Source of the DNA: Candidatus Sulfotelmatobacter sp.
GTDB taxonomy: Bacteria > Vulcanimicrobiota > Vulcanimicrobiia > Vulcanimicrobiales > Vulcanimicrobiaceae
Length of the DNA: 64,000 bases
NCBI GenBank assembly: GCA_035504415.1
Contig: DATJRY010000019.1
Location: forward strand, 122,218-186,217
Direction: 5' to 3'
Below, one piece after another: positions 1 to 7,846 of this stretch (the first letter of the stretch is position 1; each line of letters starts with the position of its first letter). Made by a program: the position numbers and the translations under genes. The notes beneath the pieces are model-generated. The model had not been told where the DNA came from. It ran no database searches and was given only the letters and a program-made list of their open reading frames with translations.

Positions 1-377
1 GCCCGCGCCCCGTTCACCATACCGTCGATCAGGACGGGAACCTGCGCGACGAGACGAACGCGCTGCCGATCGTCTCGCGAACGCTGCTGCGCGCGTACGG
101 CCAACTGCGCGACGCCGCGGTCGGCGGGCTCACCGGCGACCATATCGTGATCGAGCCGGGGACGACGACGACGTACGACGACCCGGGCGGCGACGTGATC
201 GTCCCGCGCGGACGCTACGACGTCATCGACGCCGAGATCATCGGCGTTCCGGTCAAGACGCCGGTTCGCCGCAAGGTGCACATCACGATGACGCGCAGCT
301 CGCGGGGCGGCGTCTGGTTTCGGTCCAACGAGGTGACCTCTTCGGACACGCGGTCGAGCACGTCCCTGATTCCTTAG
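1..377 (+). CDS. C-terminal part of an unrecognised protein (5' truncated by window edge)
   Basis: The reading frame is open from base 3 (frame 3) to the TAG at 375-377, giving about 124 residues; the start lies outside the window. The fragment contains acidic/glycine-rich turns and beta-prone stretches (for example IVIEPGTTTTYDDPGGDVIVP) and ends TSLIP. No family is recognised. It converges with the dehydrogenase-like gene on the other strand and the two overlap by four bases at their stops. An internal methionine-type start at 147 exists, but the frame upstream has the same composition, so a longer gene is preferred. Confidence 0.5.
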   Translation, partial: PRPVHHTVDQDGNLRDETNALPIVSRTLLRAYGQLRDAAVGGLTGDHIVIEPGTTTTYDDPGGDVIVPRGRYDVIDAEIIGVPVKTPVRRKVHITMTRSSRGGVWFRSNEVTSSDTRSSTSLIP

Positions 378-1024
378 ACGGGCGAAACGGCGGCGGCGCC
401 GCCGACCAGCGTCTCGTAGGCGGCTCGCAGCGTGGCGGCGGTGACGGCCAGACCGAGCTGTTCGTCGGCGGTTCGTTCGACCGAGTGGCGCTCGCGCACG
501 CCGTCGCGGCCCAGCGCGCACGGGAGCTCGAGCACGACGTCGCCGACCGCGTACGATCGCGGCGCGGTGGCGCAGACCTCTTGGACCTCGCCGCGATCGC
601 TCAGAATGGCCGCGACCACCTGCACGACCCGGTCGGCTTGGTCGCGGCGCGGGCCGCCGACACCGACGATGCGTTCGCTCGAGCGGGTGGAGACGTCGAT
701 CGCGATGCGCGTCGTCAGCGCGGCCGGCGGGGACGCGATCACCAGCACGGCGTGCGGCACCGCTTCGTCCAGGCGGCGCACCACCCAGGCGACCGACGGC
801 GCGTTGCGCGCGGCGGCGGCGACCAAGTTCTCGGCGTCGAGCGCGAACGATCCGGTCGCCAGCACGACGACGTCGGCGTTGACCCGGGCGGCGTCGGCCG
901 GCTCGACGACGGCGACCCGTATGGGGAGCGCCGCGAGGGCGGTCTGAAATGAGGCGGCGACGCAACCGTGGCCGACGACTGCGACGCGAGCGGGCTGGGG
1001 GGTCATTTCACGGGAGGATCGCAC
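374..1024 (-). CDS. Shortened lactate/malate dehydrogenase-like protein, probably non-catalytic
   Basis: The 216-residue product begins with a Rossmann fold of LDH/MDH type (VAVVGHGCVAASF near residues 13-25, a GxGxxA variant of the NAD loop, then NADVVVLATG). It continues with a segment like the family's LIVVTNPVDVLT (VLVIASPPAALTTR) and a C-terminal part like VVLSVPTVLGRNGV (VVLELPCALGRDGV). Compared with the usual roughly 310 residues, about 80 to 90 are missing between these parts, the region that normally carries the substrate Arg and the GEHGD catalytic His. Dehydrogenase activity is therefore unlikely. It starts 18 nt after qcrC on the same strand and is probably the last gene of the respiratory operon. 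A restart at Met7 is possible. Fold assignment is fairly sure; role unknown. Confidence 0.6.
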   Translation of the reverse strand: MRSSREMTPQPARVAVVGHGCVAASFQTALAALPIRVAVVEPADAARVNADVVVLATGSFALDAENLVAAAARNAPSVAWVVRRLDEAVPHAVLVIASPPAALTTRIAIDVSTRSSERIVGVGGPRRDQADRVVQVVAAILSDRGEVQEVCATAPRSYAVGDVVLELPCALGRDGVRERHSVERTADEQLGLAVTAATLRAAYETLVGGAAAVSPV

Positions 1025-1042
1025 GGCGCGCTGTCCGCGCGC

Positions 1043-1729
1043 TTACGAATCGGGCGATGTCTCGCGCGAGAAGGCGAACGCGAGCGCCGAGAGCGCCGCG
1101 ATCGCGAGCCAACCGATCAAGCCTTCGGGGACCGGTCCGCTCGTCGCGGCCGGCACGTGTGGCGTATTCGAGTCAGTCGCGAGCTGGAAGACGTAGGCCG
1201 CCACGTCGTTGAGGTCCGCGTCGCTGAGCTGCTGGGTGGTGAAGGGCGGCATCTCGTCGGGGCCGATGCGAATCGCCTCGGCGACCTGCGTGATGCTGGT
1301 GTGGTGCAGGTTCGGCGCCCAGTAGTCGCCGCCCAGCGGCGCGCCCTCGGCGGCGACGCCGTGGCAGTGCTCGCAGTTCTGTTCGAACAGCGTGCGGCCG
1401 CGGGTTGCATCGCCGATGACGACCTGGGGGATCGCGGGGCCGCCCGGCGCCACCGCCGCGATGTAGGCCTCGATGTGCGCGATCGTCGCCGGCGGGAGCT
1501 GTACCCGGCGGTCGCCGATCTCGACGTTCGGATCGGCGGCCGGCATGCGCCCCGTCTGCAGCATGAAGTCGACGGTGGCCGCGCCGACGCCGACGAGCGG
1601 CGGCCCGCCGAGGCCGCCGTGGAGATCGGCACCGTGACACGACGAGCAATGTTGCGCGTACGCCAGCGCGCCGGCGGCGTCGGGCGCGGGCGTCGCGGTG
1701 GCGAGGATCGCCGCCAGCAGTAGCGTCAC
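1043..1729 (-). CDS. qcrC: Di-haem cytochrome c of a bc1 complex (QcrC-like)
   Basis: This 228-residue membrane-anchored cytochrome would carry electrons from the Rieske/cytochrome b core to the aa3 oxidase, replacing cytochrome c1 and soluble cytochrome c as in actinobacterial bc1-aa3 supercomplexes. It has a hydrophobic N-terminal signal, two CxxCH haem sites (CSSCH and CEHCH), two candidate axial methionines (GRMPA and DEMPPF) and one C-terminal membrane helix (GLIGWLAIAALSALAFAF). That architecture, two class I haem domains with a tail anchor, is the QcrC plan. The GTG start overlaps the ctaG stop (GTGA), implying translational coupling. A generic di-haem cytochrome c is the alternative, but position favours QcrC. 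Confidence 0.85.
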   Translation of the reverse strand: MTLLLAAILATATPAPDAAGALAYAQHCSSCHGADLHGGLGGPPLVGVGAATVDFMLQTGRMPAADPNVEIGDRRVQLPPATIAHIEAYIAAVAPGGPAIPQVVIGDATRGRTLFEQNCEHCHGVAAEGAPLGGDYWAPNLHHTSITQVAEAIRIGPDEMPPFTTQQLSDADLNDVAAYVFQLATDSNTPHVPAATSGPVPEGLIGWLAIAALSALAFAFSRETSPDS

Positions 1730-2478
1730 GTCGCCAGCCGCCGTTCGCGCGCGCCCCAGTCGCCGACGCACCACAGCAGTGCCAGGAACAACGGGACCCC
1801 GCCGCCCAGCCACATCACCGTCCCGGCGTCGCGCTGGTCGGCCAGCGCGCCGGGCATCGCCGCGTAGTGCGGATACAGGACGTGGCGCGCGACGTAAAAC
1901 GCGAAGCCGAGGAACGCGCAGGTCGGCATCGCGAGGAACAGCGTCATGATGCGCAGCGGGTGCGAGGGCGCGTGCGGCGCCGGCGCGACGGCCAGGATCG
2001 GCGTCCAGAACAGCAGCGCGGCGGTCAGGTAGAGCGCGTGCTCGAACGCGTGCACGTTCTCGTTCTCGAGCGCGGCCTCGTAGAGCGGCGAGAAGTGCGT
2101 GCCGTACAGCACCGCGAGGAAGAGGACCAGTGCGACGATCGGGTGCGTCAGCCAGCGCACCGGCGCGGAGCGCATCACCCGCGCCAGCGTGCTCGCCTGG
2201 CGCGCCGGCAGCGCCGCCAGCGCCAGCCGCAGCGGCGCGCCCAGCAACAGCAGCGGTGCGGCCAGGCCCGTCAGCAGCAGATGCTCGGTCATGTGCCACG
2301 AGAACGAGGCGTCGGCGAGCCGGTCGACCGGGCCCGTCAGCGCGAGCGCGATGACCACCAGACCGCTCGCGAACGCGACGATCGCCCACCGCGAGAACGA
2401 CCGTCCGCGCGCGTGCGCGCGTGCCAGGCCCCAGCCGTAGAGGCACGCGGCGAGCAGCAGCAGCGCGGCGATCGTCAC
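1726..2478 (-). CDS. ctaG: Cytochrome c oxidase assembly factor, CtaG family (caa3 type)
   Basis: A 250-residue polytopic membrane protein of the caa3_CtaG family, which helps assemble the oxidase, probably by copper delivery to subunit I. Family hallmarks are conserved histidines in membrane segments: SWHMTEHLLL near residue 60, YGTHFSPLYE near 125, and HAFEHALYLTAALLFW soon after, followed by ARHVLYPHYA. Six to seven hydrophobic helices are apparent. It lies between qcrB and qcrC with GTGA overlaps at both ends, an unusual place for an assembly factor inside the bc1 gene set, suggesting coordinated production of both complexes. Confidence 0.88.
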   Translation of the reverse strand: MTIAALLLLAACLYGWGLARAHARGRSFSRWAIVAFASGLVVIALALTGPVDRLADASFSWHMTEHLLLTGLAAPLLLLGAPLRLALAALPARQASTLARVMRSAPVRWLTHPIVALVLFLAVLYGTHFSPLYEAALENENVHAFEHALYLTAALLFWTPILAVAPAPHAPSHPLRIMTLFLAMPTCAFLGFAFYVARHVLYPHYAAMPGALADQRDAGTVMWLGGGVPLFLALLWCVGDWGARERRLAT

Positions 2479-3800
2479 GTCGTCTCCGGTTCGCGTTCGT
2501 CGAAGCCGCCCTGCGCGTTGCGCACCAAAGCGACGACGCGCTCGCGCTCACGACCGTACCGCGCACGCCGCGCGGCCAGCTCGCGCGCGAACGTGGCGGC
2601 CGCGACGCCGGCCAACAGGCTGCCGAACGGAAACAGGATGCGATAGAACCAGACCACCGCGACGACCGGCATGTGCAGCGCCTGCGCGAACTGGTCGTCG
2701 CTGGCGGCCAGCGTCAGCACGACGGCCGCGGCCAGGAGCGTCACGCCGACGCCGACGCGTCGCGGCGCCAGGCTGGGCGGAACGAGCACGTCGTGTTGCG
2801 TCGCCTCGTCGTGCGTCCAGCGGCGATCGATCCACGGCCACGTGTAGAGGAAGGCGAACGCCAGCGTCGGCAGCAGGACCCCGGGCCAGAAGACCGGCGG
2901 GATCGGATGCCCGAAGATGCGCAGCTCGGTCGAGGGCCCCAAACGCAGCCCACCGTCGAGGAAGGCCGCGTACCAGTCGGGCGTGGCGGGATTCGGGACC
3001 GTCCAATCGTGATAGGGCCCGTACTGCGCGATCGGGTTGATCTCGACCAGCGTCGCCAAGAGCACGATCACGGCGACGGTGGCGGCGAACGCGGCCAGCG
3101 TGCGCAGCGCGTAGTCGGGCCAAAAGCGGCGGCCGACGACGTGCGCCGGATCGCGCACGAACTGCGTGTGCTTCTGGTAGACGAGCAGACCGAGGTGGAG
3201 CGAGAGCAGCGCCGCGATCGTCACCGGCAAGAAGTAGACGTGGATCGTGTAGAGGTGCGGGAAGAGCAGCGGTCCCGGGTAGGCGCCCCCGTTGAACACC
3301 TCGGCCACCCAGCCGCCGACGAAGGGGACCGACTCGGTGACGCTGTCGGCGATGCGCAGGCCGGTTCCGGAGAGCGCGTCGTTCGGCAACGAGTAGCCGG
3401 TGAAACCGGTCAGCGAGGCCAGCACCAGCATCGTCAGACCGATGACCCAATTGACTTCACGCGGCGCGCGGTACGCGGCGGTGAAGAAGATGCGGCCCAT
3501 GTGCACGACGATCGCGGCGACGAAGACGTCGGCGCTCCAGTGGTGCACCTGGCGGATCAGGTAGCCGACCGGGGTCGCGCGCGTCAGCGCGGCGACCGAG
3601 TCGAAGGCGCGGTCGGGCGCGTCTTGATAGACGAAGGTGAGCCAGATGCCGGTCGCGACGAGCAGGATGAACGCGTAGAGCGCGAACTCGCCCAGATAGA
3701 ACGACCAGTGGTCGGGATAGATCTTGGCCAGCACGAAGCGTACCGCCGCGTTGGTGCCGAAGCGGTCGTCGAAGAAGCGCGCGGTACGGCGCACGATCAC
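2475..3800 (-). CDS. qcrB: Cytochrome b subunit of the bc1 complex (QcrB-like)
   Basis: Cytochrome b of complex III, the membrane quinol-oxidising subunit. The 441-residue product carries two His pairs spaced for two b haems (H86 with H100 in HHWSADVFVAAIVVHMGRIF, and H187 with H202 in the HVYFLPV...LHLGLL region). It has the cytochrome b TGYSLPNDALSGTGLRI stretch and a PDWY sequence in place of the Qo-site PEWY, resembling the PDFY of actinobacterial QcrB. About eight helices are predicted, in a single polypeptide rather than split b6/subunit IV. The GTG start overlaps the qcrA stop (GTGA); a start further upstream would run into the Rieske gene. Confidence 0.92.
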   Translation of the reverse strand: MIVRRTARFFDDRFGTNAAVRFVLAKIYPDHWSFYLGEFALYAFILLVATGIWLTFVYQDAPDRAFDSVAALTRATPVGYLIRQVHHWSADVFVAAIVVHMGRIFFTAAYRAPREVNWVIGLTMLVLASLTGFTGYSLPNDALSGTGLRIADSVTESVPFVGGWVAEVFNGGAYPGPLLFPHLYTIHVYFLPVTIAALLSLHLGLLVYQKHTQFVRDPAHVVGRRFWPDYALRTLAAFAATVAVIVLLATLVEINPIAQYGPYHDWTVPNPATPDWYAAFLDGGLRLGPSTELRIFGHPIPPVFWPGVLLPTLAFAFLYTWPWIDRRWTHDEATQHDVLVPPSLAPRRVGVGVTLLAAAVVLTLAASDDQFAQALHMPVVAVVWFYRILFPFGSLLAGVAAATFARELAARRARYGRERERVVALVRNAQGGFDEREPETT

Positions 3801-4546
3801 AGCGTGCGCCACCAGGTGTCGGGCCCGACCGGTGCGTCGAAGTCGCCCTCGGCGACCAGGTAGCCCGCCGCGTCGGTGCCGAGCGGCAACTGCGGCAGCG
3901 GGCGCGGCGCGGGGCCCGAGACCGGACGCGCGCCGTCGGTCACGTCGAACACCGACTGATGGCACGGGCAGTAGAGCTGCTGCGAGACGCGGCGATAGAT
4001 CGCGACCGGACAGCCCGCGTGCGTGCAGATCTTCGAGTAGGCGACGTTGTGCTGCTCGTCGAGCCGGATCAGCACCGCGGCCGTCTCGGGCGCGTCGACC
4101 TTGCCCTCGGGGAAGACGGTCTCGATGCCGCCGACGGCCAGATCCGTCGGCCGCAGCGGCGTTCCGGCCGGGCTGACCAGGCGCGTCCCGCGCGCCCATG
4201 CCTGCGGGCGCTGGTCGTTCCAGCGCTGCAGCGCCAGCAGCGGGACGACGCCGAGCAGTGCGAACGCGCCCAGCGTCACGCCCCACATGCGGTTGAAGAC
4301 GCCGCGGCGCGAGACGACGTCCTCCGGCAGCGGCGCCAGATCGAGCGTCGGTCCGCGCGCATGGCGCGGCTCGGTCAGGTCGTTCGGCGCGTGCAGCGCG
4401 ACGGCGGCGGCGCCGGCCGCGACCGCGACGGCGGCGCACGCGATGACGGTGGCGGCGCCCAGCAGCGCCGGACTGGCGTGCAGCGCCGCCGCGACGATGC
4501 AGCCCACGACCGCCAGCACGGCGAGGATCAGGGTGGCGCGCGTCAT
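3797..4546 (-). CDS. qcrA: Rieske iron-sulfur subunit of the bc1 complex (QcrA-like)
   Basis: The 2Fe-2S Rieske subunit passes electrons from quinol to the di-haem cytochrome. The C-terminal domain has both cluster-binding boxes, CTHAGCP and CPCHQS. The N-terminal half contains three hydrophobic segments (residues about 5-22, 27-50 and 85-105) instead of the single anchor of classical Rieske proteins; a three-helix N-terminus is typical of actinobacterial QcrA. Length is 249 residues. The ATG start overlaps the ctaE stop as ATGA, and the end overlaps qcrB, so the three genes are almost certainly one transcript. Confidence 0.93.
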   Translation of the reverse strand: MTRATLILAVLAVVGCIVAAALHASPALLGAATVIACAAVAVAAGAAAVALHAPNDLTEPRHARGPTLDLAPLPEDVVSRRGVFNRMWGVTLGAFALLGVVPLLALQRWNDQRPQAWARGTRLVSPAGTPLRPTDLAVGGIETVFPEGKVDAPETAAVLIRLDEQHNVAYSKICTHAGCPVAIYRRVSQQLYCPCHQSVFDVTDGARPVSGPAPRPLPQLPLGTDAAGYLVAEGDFDAPVGPDTWWRTL

Positions 4547-5100
4547 CGGATCAGGTAGATCGTCGACCACACCGCGAGCCAGACGATGAAGACGAAGTGC
4601 CAGTAGTACGCGATCGCCTCGACGCCGGCGTGGGCGTCGCGCGTGAAGGCCGGCTTGCCCAAGAACAGCGTGAGGGCGAAGAGCAGGATCGCGCCGGCCA
4701 GGACGTGCGCGAGATGCGTGCCGGTCAGGCAGTAGAAGAGCGTCCCGTAGGCGTCGGTGTTCACCTTGAAGTTCGAGCGCGACCAGTCGTCGAGCGCGAT
4801 ATAGGCGAAGCCGAGCGCGAAGAACAGCGTGAGCACCAGCATCGCGCGCGCGACGACGCGGCGGCCGCGGCCGGCCGCGACCTGCGCGATCCCCATCGTC
4901 ACGCTGCCCAGGCCCAGCAGTATGGTGCCGAAGGTGGCCGTCGCGACGTCGAGCTGCGCCCCCACCGGCGGCCAAGTGCTCGCCTGCCCGCGCAGGTCGT
5001 AATACGCGGCCAGCAGTCCCGCGAACAGCATCGACTCGGACGCGAGGAAGATGACGACGCCGAACACGAGGGGATGCGCGCGTACCGGCAACGGTCGCAT
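4543..5100 (-). CDS. ctaE: Cytochrome c oxidase subunit III
   Basis: Subunit III of an aa3-type haem-copper oxidase, 185 residues with five hydrophobic helices, the short bacterial form. Typical family features are the early FLASESMLFAGLLAAYYDLR segment, the TGTHLAHVLAGAILL helix, and a C-terminal YYWHFVFIVWLAVWSTIYL helix. It is the first gene of the leftward operon ctaE-qcrA-qcrB-ctaG-qcrC and is separated by about 50 nt from the divergent ctaC. Placing subunit III with the bc1 genes and subunits II, I and IV in the opposite operon resembles the actinobacterial ctaE-qcrCAB organisation. Confidence 0.93.
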   Translation of the reverse strand: MRPLPVRAHPLVFGVVIFLASESMLFAGLLAAYYDLRGQASTWPPVGAQLDVATATFGTILLGLGSVTMGIAQVAAGRGRRVVARAMLVLTLFFALGFAYIALDDWSRSNFKVNTDAYGTLFYCLTGTHLAHVLAGAILLFALTLFLGKPAFTRDAHAGVEAIAYYWHFVFIVWLAVWSTIYLIR

Positions 5101-5153
5101 GGCGTTCCCCTACCCACGCGTTCACGCGACGAAAACCGGGGTACGAGACCGGC

Positions 5154-5810
5154 GTGCACGGTCATGTGTGGCCCGCTGCCGTCACCACGCAGGCGTCGGC
5201 GATGACCTCGGATTGGGTGTTGTTCATCGCCTGCGGTGCCGGCGTTGCGCTGCTGGTCTGGGGGCTGATCCTATTCGCCGTGTTCCGCTGGCGCGTGCGG
5301 TCGTCGGACGACGGCGGGCTGCCGCCGCAGTTCAGCTCGAACAACGTGCTCGAGATCAGCTGGACGCTGATCCCGCTGGCGCTGGTCATCGCGCTGTTCG
5401 TGTTCACCTACCGGGTCGAGGCGCGGGTCGAGGCCGTCACCCCGCGGCCGGCGGTCTCCGTCGACGTGACCGGGTTCCGCTGGGGCTGGACGTTCGCGTA
5501 CGCGGGCGGCCCGACGATCACCGGGACGGCGCTCGCGCCGCCGCAGCTGGTGCTCCCGGCCGGCGAGACGACGCGCATCTCGATCACCTCGAGCGACGTC
5601 AACCACGCGTTCTGGGTGCCGGCCTTCCTGTTCAAGCGCGACGCCATCCCCGGGCTGGTGACGACCTTCGACCTGCGGCCGGTCGAGACGGGCACGTTCC
5701 AGGGGCACTGCGCGGAGTTCTGCGGCCTGCAGCACGCGCTGATGGGCTTCACCGTGCGCGTCGTCTCGCCGGCCGACTACACCGCTTGGCTCCACGGAGG
5801 GCACACGTGA
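5154..5810 (+). CDS. ctaC: Cytochrome c oxidase subunit II (CuA subunit)
   Basis: Subunit II accepts electrons at the binuclear CuA centre and passes them to subunit I. The 218-residue product has a long N-terminal hairpin of two helices (about residues 22-42 and 70-88) and a C-terminal cupredoxin domain. The CuA ligand set is complete: His in SDVNHAFWVP and the GHCAEFCGLQHALM box. The conserved aromatic FRWGW precedes the domain. No C-terminal cytochrome c domain is fused. The GTG start leaves only about 53 nt to divergent ctaE; no lipoprotein cysteine is seen. Its stop overlaps ctaD (GTGA). Confidence 0.93.
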   Translation: MHGHVWPAAVTTQASAMTSDWVLFIACGAGVALLVWGLILFAVFRWRVRSSDDGGLPPQFSSNNVLEISWTLIPLALVIALFVFTYRVEARVEAVTPRPAVSVDVTGFRWGWTFAYAGGPTITGTALAPPQLVLPAGETTRISITSSDVNHAFWVPAFLFKRDAIPGLVTTFDLRPVETGTFQGHCAEFCGLQHALMGFTVRVVSPADYTAWLHGGHT

Positions 5811-7429
5811 GCGCCACCACCGCGCCGCGCATCGAGGCCGAGTCGAACGATCTGCTCGGCTGGCTGACGACGACCGATCACAAGCGGATCGGCATTCTGT
5901 ACCTGACGACGAGCCTGGCCTACTTCGCCGTCGCCGGCCTGCTGGCGATCGCGATTCGCACCCAGCTGGCCCGGCCGGACAACGCCGTCGTCACCCCGGA
6001 GCAGTACGCGCAGCTCTTCACGCTGCACGGCACCGCGATGATCTTCTTGGTCGTCGCGCCGTTCGCGCTCGGGTTGGCGAACTTTCTGATCCCGCTGCAG
6101 ATCGGCGCGGCCGACATGGCCTTCCCGCGCCTGAACGCGACCTCGTACTGGATGTTCCTCTTCGGCGGGTTGACGGTTTTCGCCGGCGCCGCGACCAACG
6201 AGGGTGCCGCCGGGAACGGCTGGACCTCGTACGCGCCGCTCTCCGAGATCGCGATCAGCACCGGCCTGGGGCAAGACTTGTGGATCGTCGGGATCTTCCT
6301 GGTCTCGGTGGCGACGATCCTGACCGCGATCAACTTCGTGACGACGGCGTTCATCTATCGCGCGCCGGGGATGACGATGTGGCGGATCCCGATCTTCACC
6401 TGGGAGATGATCGCGACGTCGCTGCTGATCTTCATGGCGTTCCCGTCGCTGGCGGCGGACCTGGAGCTGCTGTTCGTCGACCGGAACCTGGGCGGCCACG
6501 CCTTCGATCCGGCCTACGGCGGCAACGCGCTGCTCTGGCAGCACCTGTTCTGGTTCTTCGGGCACCCCGAAGTCTACGTGATGATCTTGCCGTACTTCGG
6601 GGTCGTGAGCGAGATCATCCCGGTCTTCTCGCGCAAGCCGATCTTCGGCTACACGGGGCTGGTGCTGGCGGCGTTCGCCATCGCCGGGTTGTCGATGGGC
6701 GTGTGGGCGCACCACATGTTCACCAGCGGCGCGGTCGACGACCCGTTCTTCAGCGCGGTCTCGTTCCTGATCGCGGTTCCGACCGGGGTCAAGTTCTTCA
6801 ACTGGATCGCGACCATGTGGCGCGGCCGGATCGTGCTCGCGACGCCGATGCTGTTCTGTATCGGCTTTCTGATCAACTTTCTGCTGGGCGGCGTGACGGG
6901 CGTGATGATCGCCTCGCCGCCGATCGACTTCCAAGCGCACCAGTCGTACTTCATCGTCGCGCACATGCACTACGTGCTCGGCGGCGGCAGCCTGTTCGCG
7001 ATCTTCGCCGCGTTGTTCTTCTGGTGGCCGAAGATGTTCGGCGTCAAGCTCGACGAGACGCTGGGCAAGGTCTGCTTCTGGCTGCTGTTCGTCGGTTTCA
7101 ACGTGACCTTCTTCCCGATGCACCTGAGCGGGCTGTACGGGATGGCGCGTCGCGTCTACACCTATCCCGCCAACGGGCCGCTGCCCGAGCTGAACATGAT
7201 CGCGACGATCGGGTCGTACGTCATGCTGCTGGGCGTGCTGGTGTTCGTCTGGGACGTCATCGTCTCGACGCGCCGTCACGAGCCGGTGCCGGATGATCCG
7301 TGGGGTGGGTACTCGCTGGAGTGGGCGACCAGCTCGCCGCCGCCCGAGCACAACTTCGATTCGCTGCCGCCGATCCACAGCGAACGGCCGGTCTTCGACG
7401 CACGCCATCCGGAGCTCACGCCGCCATGA
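5807..7429 (+). CDS. ctaD: Cytochrome c oxidase subunit I
   Basis: The catalytic haem-copper subunit that reduces oxygen and pumps protons, 540 residues with about 12 helices. Visible signatures are HGTAMIF (haem a ligand region), WFFGHPEVYVMILPYFG (CuB His, D-channel Glu and cross-linking Tyr region), WAHHMFTSG (two CuB His) and VAHMHYVLGGG (haem a3 and haem a ligands). The Glu of GHPEV marks an A-type oxidase. It begins with a GTG overlapping the ctaC stop and its own stop overlaps ctaF (ATGA). The product may form a supercomplex with the bc1 subunits encoded divergently. Confidence 0.95.
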   Translation: MSATTAPRIEAESNDLLGWLTTTDHKRIGILYLTTSLAYFAVAGLLAIAIRTQLARPDNAVVTPEQYAQLFTLHGTAMIFLVVAPFALGLANFLIPLQIGAADMAFPRLNATSYWMFLFGGLTVFAGAATNEGAAGNGWTSYAPLSEIAISTGLGQDLWIVGIFLVSVATILTAINFVTTAFIYRAPGMTMWRIPIFTWEMIATSLLIFMAFPSLAADLELLFVDRNLGGHAFDPAYGGNALLWQHLFWFFGHPEVYVMILPYFGVVSEIIPVFSRKPIFGYTGLVLAAFAIAGLSMGVWAHHMFTSGAVDDPFFSAVSFLIAVPTGVKFFNWIATMWRGRIVLATPMLFCIGFLINFLLGGVTGVMIASPPIDFQAHQSYFIVAHMHYVLGGGSLFAIFAALFFWWPKMFGVKLDETLGKVCFWLLFVGFNVTFFPMHLSGLYGMARRVYTYPANGPLPELNMIATIGSYVMLLGVLVFVWDVIVSTRRHEPVPDDPWGGYSLEWATSSPPPEHNFDSLPPIHSERPVFDARHPELTPP

Positions 7430-7803
7430 GCGTGGGGGTTCGGCTGTTCCTCTCCTCGGCGCTGTTCTCGATCGTGATCGCGGTCGCGTACTGGTATCTC
7501 AGCCACGAGCCGACCGGCACGTTCCTGTTGGGCGTGATGGCGTTCGGCCTCTCGTTCGCGTCCGGTTACATGATCTTGGCCGAGCGCGATGCGAATCTCG
7601 TCGGCGACAAGCGCGATGCCGATCCGGACGCCGAGACCGGCGTCCTGGTCGGCACCTACAGCTTGCACTCTCCGCTGCCGCTGTGGAGCGCGCTGTCGAT
7701 CACCTGCGTGCTCGTCGGCCTGGTGATCTCGCCGGCGCTCTCGGCGCTCGGCCTGGTCGGCGGTCTGGTGCTCGGGGTGTTCTTCATCCTGCAGAGCCGC
7801 TGA
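7426..7803 (+). CDS. ctaF: Cytochrome c oxidase subunit IV (CtaF-like)
   Basis: A 125-residue membrane protein with four hydrophobic helices arranged as two pairs around a central hydrophilic loop containing AERDANLVGDKRDADPD. Size, topology and position directly after ctaD match the actinobacterial oxidase subunit IV, which is not catalytic and stabilises the aa3 complex. The ATG overlaps the ctaD stop. Sequence signatures for this family are weak, so the call rests mainly on context and topology. Confidence 0.7.
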   Translation: MSVGVRLFLSSALFSIVIAVAYWYLSHEPTGTFLLGVMAFGLSFASGYMILAERDANLVGDKRDADPDAETGVLVGTYSLHSPLPLWSALSITCVLVGLVISPALSALGLVGGLVLGVFFILQSR

Positions 7804-7846
7804 GGGAGAGACGCGCAAGCCGGAGCGCGAAGGACGCGGTTCGACC

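Noticed and set aside
5777..7408. A minus-strand open frame opposite cytochrome oxidase subunit I
   Set aside because: Subunit I motifs on the plus strand are complete; the antisense translation is Arg/Asp/Gln-rich noise.
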